From Prevotella sp. (GTDB lineage: Bacteria; Bacteroidota; Bacteroidia; Bacteroidales; Bacteroidaceae): a stretch of 62,733 nt of DNA. Positions 8,867 through 16,857 of this stretch are shown here, in pieces. The notes under the pieces were generated by a model. The model did no database searches. It was not told where the DNA came from and saw only the letters and a list, made by a program, of their open reading frames with translations. Where the stretch lies: positions 1 through 62,733 of the forward strand of contig JAFUVV010000004.1 of NCBI GenBank assembly GCA_017477435.1, read 5' to 3'. Positions within the stretch are counted from its first letter, which is position 1; each line of letters opens with the position of its first letter. The translations under genes and the position numbers were made by a program.

Positions 8867-9709
8867 TTACTTCCTTCTTGATGCCTTATCTACGATCCAC
8901 TTGTAGATACCCAGCATCTCGGGATGCTTCACTATCATCGCCTCCGGATGGAACTGCACACAGAGTATTCCTTCTCCTTCGATTGCTTCGGGCACGCCGT
9001 CGGGTGCCGTCGCCACGATTCTCATGCCCGGGGCAGGCTGCCTGACGCACTGGTGATGGGTGCTGTTCACCTGTGCCTTCGCGCCGAGGATGGTGTAGAG
9101 CTGCGAGCCTTTTTCTATCGTGATGGAGTGATGTGGCGTAGACGTCGCCGACCATTGTCCGTGCTGCACCTTCGGCGAGTAGTCGGCAGAGGGGATATCC
9201 TGGCAGAGCGTCCCGCCCAGTGCGACGTTTGTCACCTGCATGCCGCGGCAGACTGAAAGAATGGGTATACCGCGCTGACGGGCAAGACGTATGAGGGCAA
9301 TCTCGAAGTAGTCGCGCTCAAGGCAGTCGGTACCGAAGTGCGGGTCGGGCTCCTCGCCGTAGAGGAACGGATGGACATCTTCGCCCCCGGGAATCACGAG
9401 TCCGTCGATGCCGCTGAGTATGCGGTCGATGGCAGCCACGTCGTCGCCGACGGGAAGCAGCACGGGAGCGCCGCCTGCTGCTCTCACGGCGTCGATGTAG
9501 AACTGCTCGGCGACAGTATTCTTATCAGAGAACCGCGTCCCGATGCCTATCACGGGCAGGGTCACTCCTTTCGATGCTGCGACGACCGAGTCGATGCGAT
9601 GGTTAAGCACGCTTAGATTGTACTCATTCTGGAATATTTTTCCTCGCTCCGTCTGTGCCGAAATGGCAAGCGGAAGGGCAAGGATGATGTAAATGAAAAG
9701 TCGTCTCAT
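8867..9709 (-). CDS. Exported class I glutamine amidotransferase-like peptidase (C26, PuuD-like)
   Basis: 280 residues from the chosen ATG at 9709, where a signal peptide begins (MRRLFIYIILALPLAISAQ). An ATG seven codons earlier is possible. The mature protein is a class I GATase/peptidase C26 fold: VIGIGTRF, GLVIPGGEDVHPFLYGEEPDP (oxyanion region), the nucleophile in PILSVCRGMQVTNVALGG, and the His-Glu pair in LCVQFHPEAMI. Cytosolic relatives cleave gamma-glutamyl-GABA or other gamma-glutamyl amides. A signal peptide on this family is less usual and suggests a periplasmic role with gamma-glutamyl peptides. Substrate not known. The SDR gene lies 46 bp upstream on the same strand. Confidence 0.82.
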   Translation of the reverse strand: MRRLFIYIILALPLAISAQTERGKIFQNEYNLSVLNHRIDSVVAASKGVTLPVIGIGTRFSDKNTVAEQFYIDAVRAAGGAPVLLPVGDDVAAIDRILSGIDGLVIPGGEDVHPFLYGEEPDPHFGTDCLERDYFEIALIRLARQRGIPILSVCRGMQVTNVALGGTLCQDIPSADYSPKVQHGQWSATSTPHHSITIEKGSQLYTILGAKAQVNSTHHQCVRQPAPGMRIVATAPDGVPEAIEGEGILCVQFHPEAMIVKHPEMLGIYKWIVDKASRRK

Positions 9710-9755
9710 TACGGTTATAAAAATCTTCATGTCAAATGGTTAAAATTGTTGAGTA

Positions 9756-10487
9756 TCATTTCTTTACCAGTAGATTAATCCGTCTCCACACCCAACGTGG
9801 CAAGCATCGCCACAATGGCGTGAGCAGTGCATATCGCCAGTCGACGACAGCCACGTGCCTGCCGGCGAGTGCAGAATCTACAGCTTTGCGCGCCACCTTA
9901 CGTTTATCCATGAGCATGGGATAGCTCGAACCGGCTATCAGGTCGGTGTCTACGAATCCGGGGCGTATGTCGGTGAATCGGATGTTCAGACTTCGCGACC
10001 GTGCCAACTGCTCAAGAGCCTGGATATAAGTGTTCTGCAGAGCCTTCGTAGCGCTGTAGGCCGGTGCAGGACCGAGTCCTTTCGTGCCCGCAATCGACGT
10101 TATCGCCGCGATGTGCCCTCCCCCGTTCTCGCTCATGTAGCCGAACACAGTGTCCATCATCCGCGTAAATCCGCAAGCATTGGTTGCCATGGTGGTCATC
10201 TCGCGGTCGATATCGAGCTGCGGATTGTTCCACCCGACGCCCGAGACGTGGAAGTAGAGGTCAACGCCTCCCATTCTCCCGATGAGATCGAGCAACTGAC
10301 TTGCGGCCTCATCGGTGGTGATATCAATCCGAGCCACACTCACCTGCCCTGCAAACCTGCTTTCCAGCTCGGCAAGGAGTTCCACCCTGCGTGCGGCAAG
10401 ACCCACCTGCCAGCCACGCTCAAGCAACACCTGCGCCACCTCGAAGCCTATCCCCGACGAGGCACCCATTACGATTGCGCGTTTCAT
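9756..10487 (-). CDS. Short-chain dehydrogenase/reductase
   Basis: 243 residues, classical SDR. Nucleotide-binding GASSGIGFEVAQVLLERGW (about 8-26) and ARRVELL (NADP-type basic residue after beta2). FHVSGVGWNN takes the place of the usual NNAG. The catalytic Ser is in AAITSIAGTKG and the Tyr-x-x-x-Lys in YSATKALQNTY. GFVDTDLIAG is the usual post-catalytic turn. It ends in a short hydrophobic, basic stretch (WRYALLTPLWRCLPRWVWRRINLLVKK), which could sit at a membrane, as in some sphingolipid- or lipid-related SDRs. Specific substrate unknown. First gene of a minus-strand pair with the C26 peptidase; divergent from sppA. Confidence 0.85.
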   Translation of the reverse strand: MKRAIVMGASSGIGFEVAQVLLERGWQVGLAARRVELLAELESRFAGQVSVARIDITTDEAASQLLDLIGRMGGVDLYFHVSGVGWNNPQLDIDREMTTMATNACGFTRMMDTVFGYMSENGGGHIAAITSIAGTKGLGPAPAYSATKALQNTYIQALEQLARSRSLNIRFTDIRPGFVDTDLIAGSSYPMLMDKRKVARKAVDSALAGRHVAVVDWRYALLTPLWRCLPRWVWRRINLLVKK

Positions 10488-10593
10488 GCCGCTAAGTTAT
10501 AAAAAATATCAGGCACGGGCAAATTTATCCCGACAATTCATCAAAAACGCAGAGAAAACCATCTGCCGCCAACGACCAATACAGCCGACGGCA

Positions 10594-10676
10594 GTACATG
10601 GGCTTTGTACTCCGAGTACATGGCCTTTGTACTCCGAGTACATGAACCTTGTACTGCGAGTACATAGGCTTTGTAC
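10594..10676 (-). repeat. 22-bp periodic quadruple dyad array, family A, copy 2
   Basis: Units start at 10594, 10616, 10638 and 10660. On the plus strand they read GTACATGGGCTTTGTAC, GTACATGGCCTTTGTAC, GTACATGAACCTTGTAC and GTACATAGGCTTTGTAC, which is family A in reverse orientation, 22 bp apart. It lies in the 391-bp divergent region between the SDR gene and sppA, 132 bp upstream of the sppA -33 box. Nothing else recognisable lies in that region. Confidence 0.95.
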
Positions 10677-10808
10677 TGCAGCATGTCCCCCCAGGCAATG
10701 ATGCCCCACGGACGTCCCTTTCAGCAAAAAAAGCCTCCCCTATCCTGCCATTTGTACCTATATTTCCATCTGGCAGCCAACAGATAATCAAAAAAACATG
10801 CGTTTTTC

Positions 10809-10839
10809 TTTGCTCGGAAATCATTTCTTTTTATCTTTG
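10809..10839 (+). promoter_or_regulatory. Promoter of the sppA operon
   Basis: TTTG (10809-10812), 19-bp spacer, TATCTTTG (10832-10839): a full consensus match. The predicted start is about 33 nt before the sppA ATG. Confidence 0.8.
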
Positions 10840-10878
10840 CATGTATAATGTACACGAAACATTAATATTAATAACGAT

Positions 10879-12651
10879 ATGAAACAGTTTTTCAAGTATG
10901 TCCTCGCTACGGTTGTAGGACTGTTAGTTTTTGGAATCATCGTCGCCATCTTCGGCACGATGAGCATTGTAGGAATGGTGGCTTCGGGCGAAGCTACTAA
11001 GAATGTCAGTAAGAACAGCGTGATGGTAATCAACATGAACAGCATTGTCGACGAGCAATCGCAGCCAGACATCGTGTCGAAACTGACCGGTGGCGGCATT
11101 GAGACAATAGGACTCGACGAGCTGCTCAGTGCCATCAAGAAAGCCAAGACAAACGACAACATCAAAGGCATCTACATGGAGGGCGGTCTGATAGAAATGG
11201 GACTTGCCAGCGCACAGGAGGTACGCGCTGCCCTTGAAGACTTCCGTGAGAGCGGGAAATGGATTGTCAGCTACGCCGACGTATATTCACAGGGCTCATA
11301 CTACCTTGCATCGGTGGCAGATAAGGTGATTGTCAACCCGAAAGGAATGGTCGACATTCACGGTATTGGCTCACAGCCGATGTTTGTGAAAGACCTGATG
11401 AAGAAATTCGGCGTGAAGATGCAGGTGATAAAGGTGGGACAGTATAAGAGCGCCACCGAGATGTTCACCGAAGACAAGATGAGCGCCGCCAACCGCCAGC
11501 AGGTGGAGGCATACGTGAAAGGCATCTGGGACAACATGGTGGCCTCTATCAGCAAGAGCCGCGACATCACCCCCGAGCAGCTCAATCTGCTTGCCGACAG
11601 CGTGACCATGATGATGCCCACCGAGGCACTGCTCGGCGCCAAGCTGGTGGACACGCTCCTATATGCCGACGGCGTGAAGGGCGTGGTGAAAGACTTGCTC
11701 GGCATCGATGAGAAGAAGACCATCAATCAGGTGAGCCTCGAAGAGATGAAGGGCGTGAAAGGTCCACGCAAGGATGGCGAGGAGATTGCCGTCTACTATG
11801 CCTTCGGCGACATCGTGCAGAACGGCGCCACGGGCATCGGGCAACAGGGACACGAGATTGCTGCCGCCACCGTGTGCAAGGATATTGAGAAGCTGGCAGC
11901 CGACGATAACGTGAAGGCAGTGGTCATCAGGGTTAACTCCGGCGGCGGCGACGCATACGCATCAGAGCAGCTGTGGCACGCCATCACCGAGCTCAAGGCG
12001 AAGAAACCGGTAGTGGTGTCGATGGGCGACTATGCTGCTTCGGGAGGATACTATATGAGTTGTCCCGCCTCGTGGATTGTGGCACAGCCAAATACACTGA
12101 CAGGCAGCATCGGCATCTTCGGCATGATACCCGACGCAAGCGAACTCGTAACACAGAAACTCGGCGTGAGGTTCGACGAAGTGAAGACCAATCGCCACAG
12201 CACACTGGGCGGAGGATACTCGCGTCCGCTCAACAACGAGGAGATCGGCATGCTGCAGAAAGAGATCGGACGCGGCTATGAACTGTTCCGTCAGCGTGTG
12301 GCCGACGGCCGCGGACTGACCATCGAAGAGGTGGAGAACATTGCCCAGGGACACGTTTGGCTCGGACAAGATGCCCTCGACATTAAGCTCGTAGACCAGC
12401 TCGGAGGACTCGACGACGCCGTGGCAAAAGCTGCCGAACTGGCCGAGCTGAAAGAGTATTACACCAGCAGCTACCCCGCAGCACCAGGTATATTAGACCA
12501 AATCTTCGGTGCAGCATCGAAGGGGACAAACCTCGACGAACAGATGCGGGCCGTGATGGGCGACCTCTATGAGCCATACATCATGCTCAAGAACATCAAC
12601 CGCCGGCAGATGATGCAGGCACGCATGCCCTTCATACTCAACGTGAGATAA
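10879..12651 (+). CDS. sppA: Signal peptide peptidase SppA, 67K type
   Basis: 590 residues. Membrane-anchored Ser/Lys protease (S49) that degrades signal peptides left after secretion. One N-terminal membrane helix (about 7-33, YVLATVVGLLVFGIIVAIFG). Two tandem S49 repeats as in the 67-kDa E. coli type: the N-terminal repeat supplies the general-base Lys in VGQYKSATEMF (about K190) and the C-terminal repeat the nucleophile in SMGDYAASGGYYMS (about S388). The motif VIRVNSGGGDAYASEQLW, typical of the second repeat, is intact. First gene of the sppA-lpxK-punA-thiL operon, with its own consensus promoter. Confidence 0.95.
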   Translation: MKQFFKYVLATVVGLLVFGIIVAIFGTMSIVGMVASGEATKNVSKNSVMVINMNSIVDEQSQPDIVSKLTGGGIETIGLDELLSAIKKAKTNDNIKGIYMEGGLIEMGLASAQEVRAALEDFRESGKWIVSYADVYSQGSYYLASVADKVIVNPKGMVDIHGIGSQPMFVKDLMKKFGVKMQVIKVGQYKSATEMFTEDKMSAANRQQVEAYVKGIWDNMVASISKSRDITPEQLNLLADSVTMMMPTEALLGAKLVDTLLYADGVKGVVKDLLGIDEKKTINQVSLEEMKGVKGPRKDGEEIAVYYAFGDIVQNGATGIGQQGHEIAAATVCKDIEKLAADDNVKAVVIRVNSGGGDAYASEQLWHAITELKAKKPVVVSMGDYAASGGYYMSCPASWIVAQPNTLTGSIGIFGMIPDASELVTQKLGVRFDEVKTNRHSTLGGGYSRPLNNEEIGMLQKEIGRGYELFRQRVADGRGLTIEEVENIAQGHVWLGQDALDIKLVDQLGGLDDAVAKAAELAELKEYYTSSYPAAPGILDQIFGAASKGTNLDEQMRAVMGDLYEPYIMLKNINRRQMMQARMPFILNVR

Positions 12652-12666
12652 GAAAAACAGAGAATA

Positions 12667-13842
12667 ATGCGCACAGAAGGCGACCTGATAGAAATAAACA
12701 AATGGCTCACGCCGCTCAGCCTCGTCTACGGACTGGGCGTCGGACTGAGGAATAGGATGTATGAACTCGGCATAAAGAAAAGCCGGTCGTTCGCTATCCC
12801 CGTAATCTCACTGGGCAACATCACCGTGGGCGGCGCTGGCAAGACGCCCCACACGGAGTACTTGGTGCGGCTGCTGAAAGAGCGGCTGAAGGTTGCCGTG
12901 CTGAGCCGGGGATACAAACGGAAGACAAAGGGCTACGTGCTGGCCGACGATGATTCCACAGTCGAGGACATCGGCGACGAGCCACGGCAGATGAAGACAA
13001 AATTCCCAGACATCTACGTGGCTGTCGATGCCAACCGATGTGAAGGCATAGACCGACTGACAGAAGACGAGGCGACAAAAGACGTCGACGTGATACTCCT
13101 CGACGATACATATCAGCACCGACACGTAAAGCCCGGGATAAACATCCTGCTCGTAGACTATCACCGCCTTATCATCTACGACCGCCTGCTGCCGGCAGGA
13201 CGGCTGCGGGAGCCAGAGAAAGGAAAAGAAAGGGCCGACATGGTGATCATCACCAAATGCCCACGCGACCTGAAGCCGATGGAGTTCCGAGTACTGACGA
13301 AAGTGATGAACCTCCGACCATATCAGGACCTCTTCTTCACCACGATAGACTACGACACACTCGTGCCCATCCTCGACACCCAGCAAGGAAAAGCCGCTGT
13401 CGGGAAAGACGACAACGTGCTGCTTCTCACAGGCATAGCATCACCGAAACAGATGGAGCAAGACATCTCGCCGATGTGCAAGAGCCTGACAGCGCTCACC
13501 TTCGCCGACCATCACAGCTTCCGCCAGCGCGACATAGAAAAGATAAACGAGGCTTTCCTCAATATCCCCGAGCCGCGCATCGTGGTCACAACAGAAAAAG
13601 ATGCAGCACGACTGCAGGCTGTCGACGGACTCAGCGACAGCGTAAGGCAGAGCATATATGCACTGCCCGTGAAGATAAAATTCATGCTCGGACAGGAAGA
13701 AACTTTTAAAAACAAGATACTAAGTTATGTACAAAAAAATTCAAGAAACAGCATCCTGGTTAAGACAAAGGATGACATCAAGCCCAAAGATAGCAATAAT
13801 ACTGGGGAGCGGCCTCGGAGAATTAGCTTCAGAGATAACTGA
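12667..13842 (+). CDS. lpxK: Tetraacyldisaccharide 4'-kinase
   Basis: 391 residues. Inner-membrane lipid A kinase adding the 4'-phosphate to the tetraacyl disaccharide. VISLGNITVGGAGKTPHTEYLVRLL (about 45-69) holds the P-loop, LSRGYKRKTKGYV follows, and VILLDDTYQHRHVKPGINILLVD (about 142-164) is the conserved DDxxQH region. It starts 15 bp after sppA. The last about 38 codons overlap the start of punA by 116 bp in another frame, a long overlap. The core LpxK fold appears complete before it (near YALPVKIKFMLGQEE), so the tail may be dispensable or may be a readthrough of a lost stop. Confidence 0.93.
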   Translation: MRTEGDLIEINKWLTPLSLVYGLGVGLRNRMYELGIKKSRSFAIPVISLGNITVGGAGKTPHTEYLVRLLKERLKVAVLSRGYKRKTKGYVLADDDSTVEDIGDEPRQMKTKFPDIYVAVDANRCEGIDRLTEDEATKDVDVILLDDTYQHRHVKPGINILLVDYHRLIIYDRLLPAGRLREPEKGKERADMVIITKCPRDLKPMEFRVLTKVMNLRPYQDLFFTTIDYDTLVPILDTQQGKAAVGKDDNVLLLTGIASPKQMEQDISPMCKSLTALTFADHHSFRQRDIEKINEAFLNIPEPRIVVTTEKDAARLQAVDGLSDSVRQSIYALPVKIKFMLGQEETFKNKILSYVQKNSRNSILVKTKDDIKPKDSNNTGERPRRISFRDN

Positions 13843-14536
13843 CGCCACCGAGATACCGTACGGCGACATCCCCAACTTCCCCGTTTCGACCGTGGAAGGT
13901 CACAGTGGAAAACTCATCTTCGGCAAGCTCGGAGGCAAAGACGTGATGGCCATGAAAGGCCGGTTCCACTACTATGAGGGCTACTCAATGAAGGAAGTAA
14001 CCTTCCCTGAGCGTGTGATGTACGAACTGGGAATAAAGACTCTCATCGTGAGCAACGCTGCCGGAGGAATGAATCCCGAATTCCACATCGGAGATATCAT
14101 GGTCATCACCGACCATATCAACTTCTTCCCAGAGCATCCGCTGCATGGACCAAACTTCCCTACAGGGCCACGATTCCCTGATATGCACGAGCCTTATGAC
14201 TCAGACCTGATTGCATTGGCTGACAAGATTGCAGAAGAAAAGGGAATCAGACTCGTTCATGGAGTGTACGTGGGAGTTCAGGGACCAACATTCGAAACGC
14301 CGGCAGAATATCGTATGTATCGCATCCTTGGCGGCGACACCGTTGGTATGAGCACCGTTCCTGAGGTGATTGTCGCAAAACACTGCGGCATGAAGACCTT
14401 CGGACTGAGCATTATAACCGACCTTGGAGGATTCGACATGCCTGTTGAGGTAAGCCACGAGGAAGTGCAGGAGGCTGCCAACAATGCACAACCTATAATG
14501 ACTGAACTCATAAGCGAGATGATAAAACGCATTTAA
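13727..14536 (+). CDS. punA: Purine nucleoside phosphorylase I
   Basis: 269 residues. Cytosolic phosphorolysis of purine (deoxy)nucleosides for salvage; trimeric low-molecular-mass PNP family. Motifs: IILGSGLGELA (phosphate loop), VEGHSGKLIFG, GRFHYYEGYSMKEVTFPERVM, VSNAAGGMNPEFHIGDIMVI, GVYVGVQGPTFETPAEYRMYR, and GMSTVPEVIVAKHCGM with STDLGG-like SIITDLGGFD. All catalytic and purine-site segments are intact. The ATG lies inside the 3' end of lpxK and the N-terminus MYKKIQETASWLRQRM is typical, so the overlap is not a mis-chosen start. Confidence 0.95.
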   Translation: MYKKIQETASWLRQRMTSSPKIAIILGSGLGELASEITDATEIPYGDIPNFPVSTVEGHSGKLIFGKLGGKDVMAMKGRFHYYEGYSMKEVTFPERVMYELGIKTLIVSNAAGGMNPEFHIGDIMVITDHINFFPEHPLHGPNFPTGPRFPDMHEPYDSDLIALADKIAEEKGIRLVHGVYVGVQGPTFETPAEYRMYRILGGDTVGMSTVPEVIVAKHCGMKTFGLSIITDLGGFDMPVEVSHEEVQEAANNAQPIMTELISEMIKRI

Positions 14537-14544
14537 GCAAGAAA

Positions 14545-15642
14545 ATGGACATCGCAAAGATAGGTGAGTTCGGACTTATAGACCGACTCGCAAAGGATAT
14601 AAAACCGACAAATGCCTCTACTATTAAAGGCATTGGTGACGATTGTGCTGTTCTCTCCTACCCCGACAGCCGCACACTTGTCACAACCGATATGCTCATG
14701 GAGGGCATACATTTCGACCTGACATATATCGATATGCAGCATCTCGGCTATAAATCGGCAATGGTGAACATCAGCGACATCTTCGCCATGAACGGCACTC
14801 CACGCCAGATGACCGTCAGCATCGCACTGAGCAAACGCTTCTCGGTGGAAGATGTCGACGAATTCTATGCCGGCCTCAAAGCTGCATGCGGGAAGTGGAA
14901 TGTTGACATCGTAGGCGGCGATACGACGGCTTCTCTGACAGGACTCGCCATCAGCATAACCTGCATCGGCGAGGCACGCGAAGAGGAGACGGTCTATCGC
15001 AGCGGGGCCAAAGACACCGACCTGATATGCGTCAGCGGCGATCTGGGTGCTGCTTACATGGGACTGCAACTCCTTGAACGCGAAAAGGCTGTCTACTATC
15101 AGCAGGTGGACGATGTGCAGCGGAAGATAGACGAGGCAAAGGCCGCAGGAAGGAATATCACGAAGCTGACCGAACAACTGAAGGAACTAAGCTCTTTCCA
15201 ACCCGACTTCGCCGGCAAGGAATATCTTCTGCAGCGCCAGCTGCAGCCGGAGGCACGTGGCGACATTGTCGCTATGCTCCGCCAGGCAGGCGTCCATCCC
15301 ACGGCAATGATGGACATCAGCGACGGTCTCTCGTCGGAACTTCTCCACATCTGCAAGCAGAGCAACTGCGGGTGTCGCATCTACGAGAAAAACATCCCCA
15401 TCGACTATCAGACCGCTCTCATGGCCGAAGAGCTGAACATGAACGTGACCACCTGCGCCATGAACGGCGGCGAGGACTACGAGCTGCTGTTCACCGTGCC
15501 CATCGGCGACCACGAGAAGGTGAGCCAGATGGAAGGCGTCCACCTGATAGGTCACATCACCAAGCCGGAGCTCGGGGCTCAGATGATTACCCGCGACGGA
15601 CAGGAGTTTGAGATAAAAGCCCAAGGGTGGAAACACATGTAA
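14545..15642 (+). CDS. thiL: Thiamine-monophosphate kinase
   Basis: 365 residues; AIRS/PurM fold enzyme that phosphorylates thiamine phosphate to thiamine diphosphate. Motifs: IGEFGLIDRL, IKGIGDDCAVL (metal/ATP Asp pair), TTDMLMEGIHFD, VNISDIFAMNGTP, IVGGDTTASLTGLAISITC, VSGDLGAAYMGLQLL, MMDISDGLSSELLHI and NGGEDYELLFTVP. It is about 40 residues longer than the usual 325. The extra segment at about 190-225 is charged and helical (DDVQRKIDEAKAAGRNITKL), a lineage insertion that does not disturb catalytic loops. It begins 8 bp after punA, so translation is probably coupled. No TPP riboswitch is seen upstream. Confidence 0.93.
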   Translation: MDIAKIGEFGLIDRLAKDIKPTNASTIKGIGDDCAVLSYPDSRTLVTTDMLMEGIHFDLTYIDMQHLGYKSAMVNISDIFAMNGTPRQMTVSIALSKRFSVEDVDEFYAGLKAACGKWNVDIVGGDTTASLTGLAISITCIGEAREEETVYRSGAKDTDLICVSGDLGAAYMGLQLLEREKAVYYQQVDDVQRKIDEAKAAGRNITKLTEQLKELSSFQPDFAGKEYLLQRQLQPEARGDIVAMLRQAGVHPTAMMDISDGLSSELLHICKQSNCGCRIYEKNIPIDYQTALMAEELNMNVTTCAMNGGEDYELLFTVPIGDHEKVSQMEGVHLIGHITKPELGAQMITRDGQEFEIKAQGWKHM

Positions 15643-15739
15643 GGTGATGGTCTATGCCCTATGGCTCTTGGCTGATGGCCAATGGATCGTGGGAAGAAAC
15701 TTCAACAGATAATACTTCAACAGATATAATAATAACAGA

Positions 15740-16570
15740 ATGAAAAACTCAAGAATGAAAAGGCTCGTTGCTGTTGCATTTTTTCTTGCCACAGCAATCA
15801 CCGTCGGCGCTCAGACCGTAGAGGGACAGCGCGGATCAGACGATTTCAAAATCGGCGTGGCAGGTTTCACCTACCGCAAGTTCTCGTTGGAGGAGACGCT
15901 GAAGACCCTGCAAGGCATGGGTGTGAAGTATCTCTCCGTGAAAGACTGGTGGCTTCCGCTCAATTCCAACAAGGAGCAGATGGACAAGTTCAAGGCCACC
16001 TGTGCCAAGTATGGCGTAGAGGGGTATATCCTCGGGCCTATCTACATGAACTCTGAGGCAGAGGTCGACCGCGCCTTCGACTATGCTGCGCGCTACGGTG
16101 CAAAGATGTTCATCGGCGTACCGAAATACGAGCTTCTGCCCTATACCATCGAGAAGGTGAAGGCTACCGGCATCCGCGTTGCCATCCACACCCACGGTCC
16201 CGACGGGCTGCCCTTCCCCGACATTGAGAAGATTGTGGAGATGGTGAAGGACCCGAAGCTCGGTGTGGGCTGTTGCATGGACATGGGGCACAGCGTGCGC
16301 ATGGGACAGAACATCGCCCGCGACCTGAAGAAATACAAAGATTGGATATACGATGTCCACATTAAAGACGAGACCGACGCTTCGCAAAAAGGCCAGACCT
16401 GGGAGATGGGCCGCGGAGTGATCGACTTCCGTCCGATAGTGAAGGCACTCCGTAAGATTAAGTACAAGGGAGTGTTGTCAGTGGAGTTTGAGAAGAACGA
16501 AAACAACCCCACGCCCGGAGTAGCCGAGTCGGTTGGCTATCTGCGCGGAGTCTGCGACGCTACAAAATAA
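15740..16570 (+). CDS. Exported sugar phosphate isomerase/epimerase-like TIM-barrel protein
   Basis: 276 residues. Signal peptide MKNSRMKRLVAVAFFLATAITVGAQ. The mature part is a xylose-isomerase-like TIM barrel (AP-endonuclease 2 superfamily): KIGVAGFTYRKFSLEETLKTLQGMGVKYLSVKDWWLP at strand 1-2, RVAIHTHGPDG, LGVGCCMDMGHSVRMGQN (metal Asp/His), WIYDVHIKDETD, MGRGVIDFRPIVKAL and GVLSVEFEKNE (metal Glu). Metal-site residues are present. Exported versions are frequent in Bacteroidetes, and their substrates (often sugar derivatives such as 3-keto-glycosides) are mostly undefined. 97 bp after thiL; it ends at a strong terminator. Confidence 0.85.
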   Translation: MKNSRMKRLVAVAFFLATAITVGAQTVEGQRGSDDFKIGVAGFTYRKFSLEETLKTLQGMGVKYLSVKDWWLPLNSNKEQMDKFKATCAKYGVEGYILGPIYMNSEAEVDRAFDYAARYGAKMFIGVPKYELLPYTIEKVKATGIRVAIHTHGPDGLPFPDIEKIVEMVKDPKLGVGCCMDMGHSVRMGQNIARDLKKYKDWIYDVHIKDETDASQKGQTWEMGRGVIDFRPIVKALRKIKYKGVLSVEFEKNENNPTPGVAESVGYLRGVCDATK

Positions 16571-16595
16571 AGCATCGAAACTGCCATTCACAAAA

Positions 16596-16640
16596 TAACG
16601 AGGCTACATGTATTTCACATGCAGCCTCGTTACTTTTTTT
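16596..16640 (+). terminator. Terminator after the sppA-epimerase unit
   Basis: TAACGAGGCT (16596-16605) pairs with AGCCTCGTTA (16623-16632), with further pairing of ACATG/CATGC toward the loop. It is followed by C and seven Ts. It ends transcription from the plus strand. Confidence 0.88.
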
Positions 16641-16857
16641 ATTCTAACCTGAACTTTCGCAAGTAGGAGCTAGCAGGAGTTAACGGGAGTTAGCTCGCTG
16701 CGCTCGCTGGAGGAACGTGCTGTTGAGCGCAGCGAAAAAACGGACATTAGACATGCATATGTCAGCTAACTCCCGTGGTCGTAGACCACTAACTCCAGAT
16801 AACTCCCATTAACTCCAGAAGTTGAGCGCTTGCGAAACTTCATTTCTAACCTGAAGG
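16641..16857. repeat. Repeat-rich intergenic segment with AACTCC/GGAGTT motifs
   Basis: No gene. The segment is a mosaic of GGAGTTA-type words on the left (16676-16700) and AACTCC words on the right (16764-16818). ACGGGAGTTAGCT (about 16683-16695) and AGCTAACTCCCGT (about 16764-16776) form a perfect 13-bp inverted repeat around a roughly 70-bp loop. Near the right end, the complement of about 16818-16840 matches 33307-33329 (AGTTTCGCAAG, one variable base, GCTCAACTTC). A hairpin-forming intergenic repeat, not a transposon I know. Confidence 0.6.

Noticed and set aside
14545-14600. TPP riboswitch ahead of thiL
   Set aside because: Only 8 bp separate punA and thiL, and no conserved TPP aptamer words are present.
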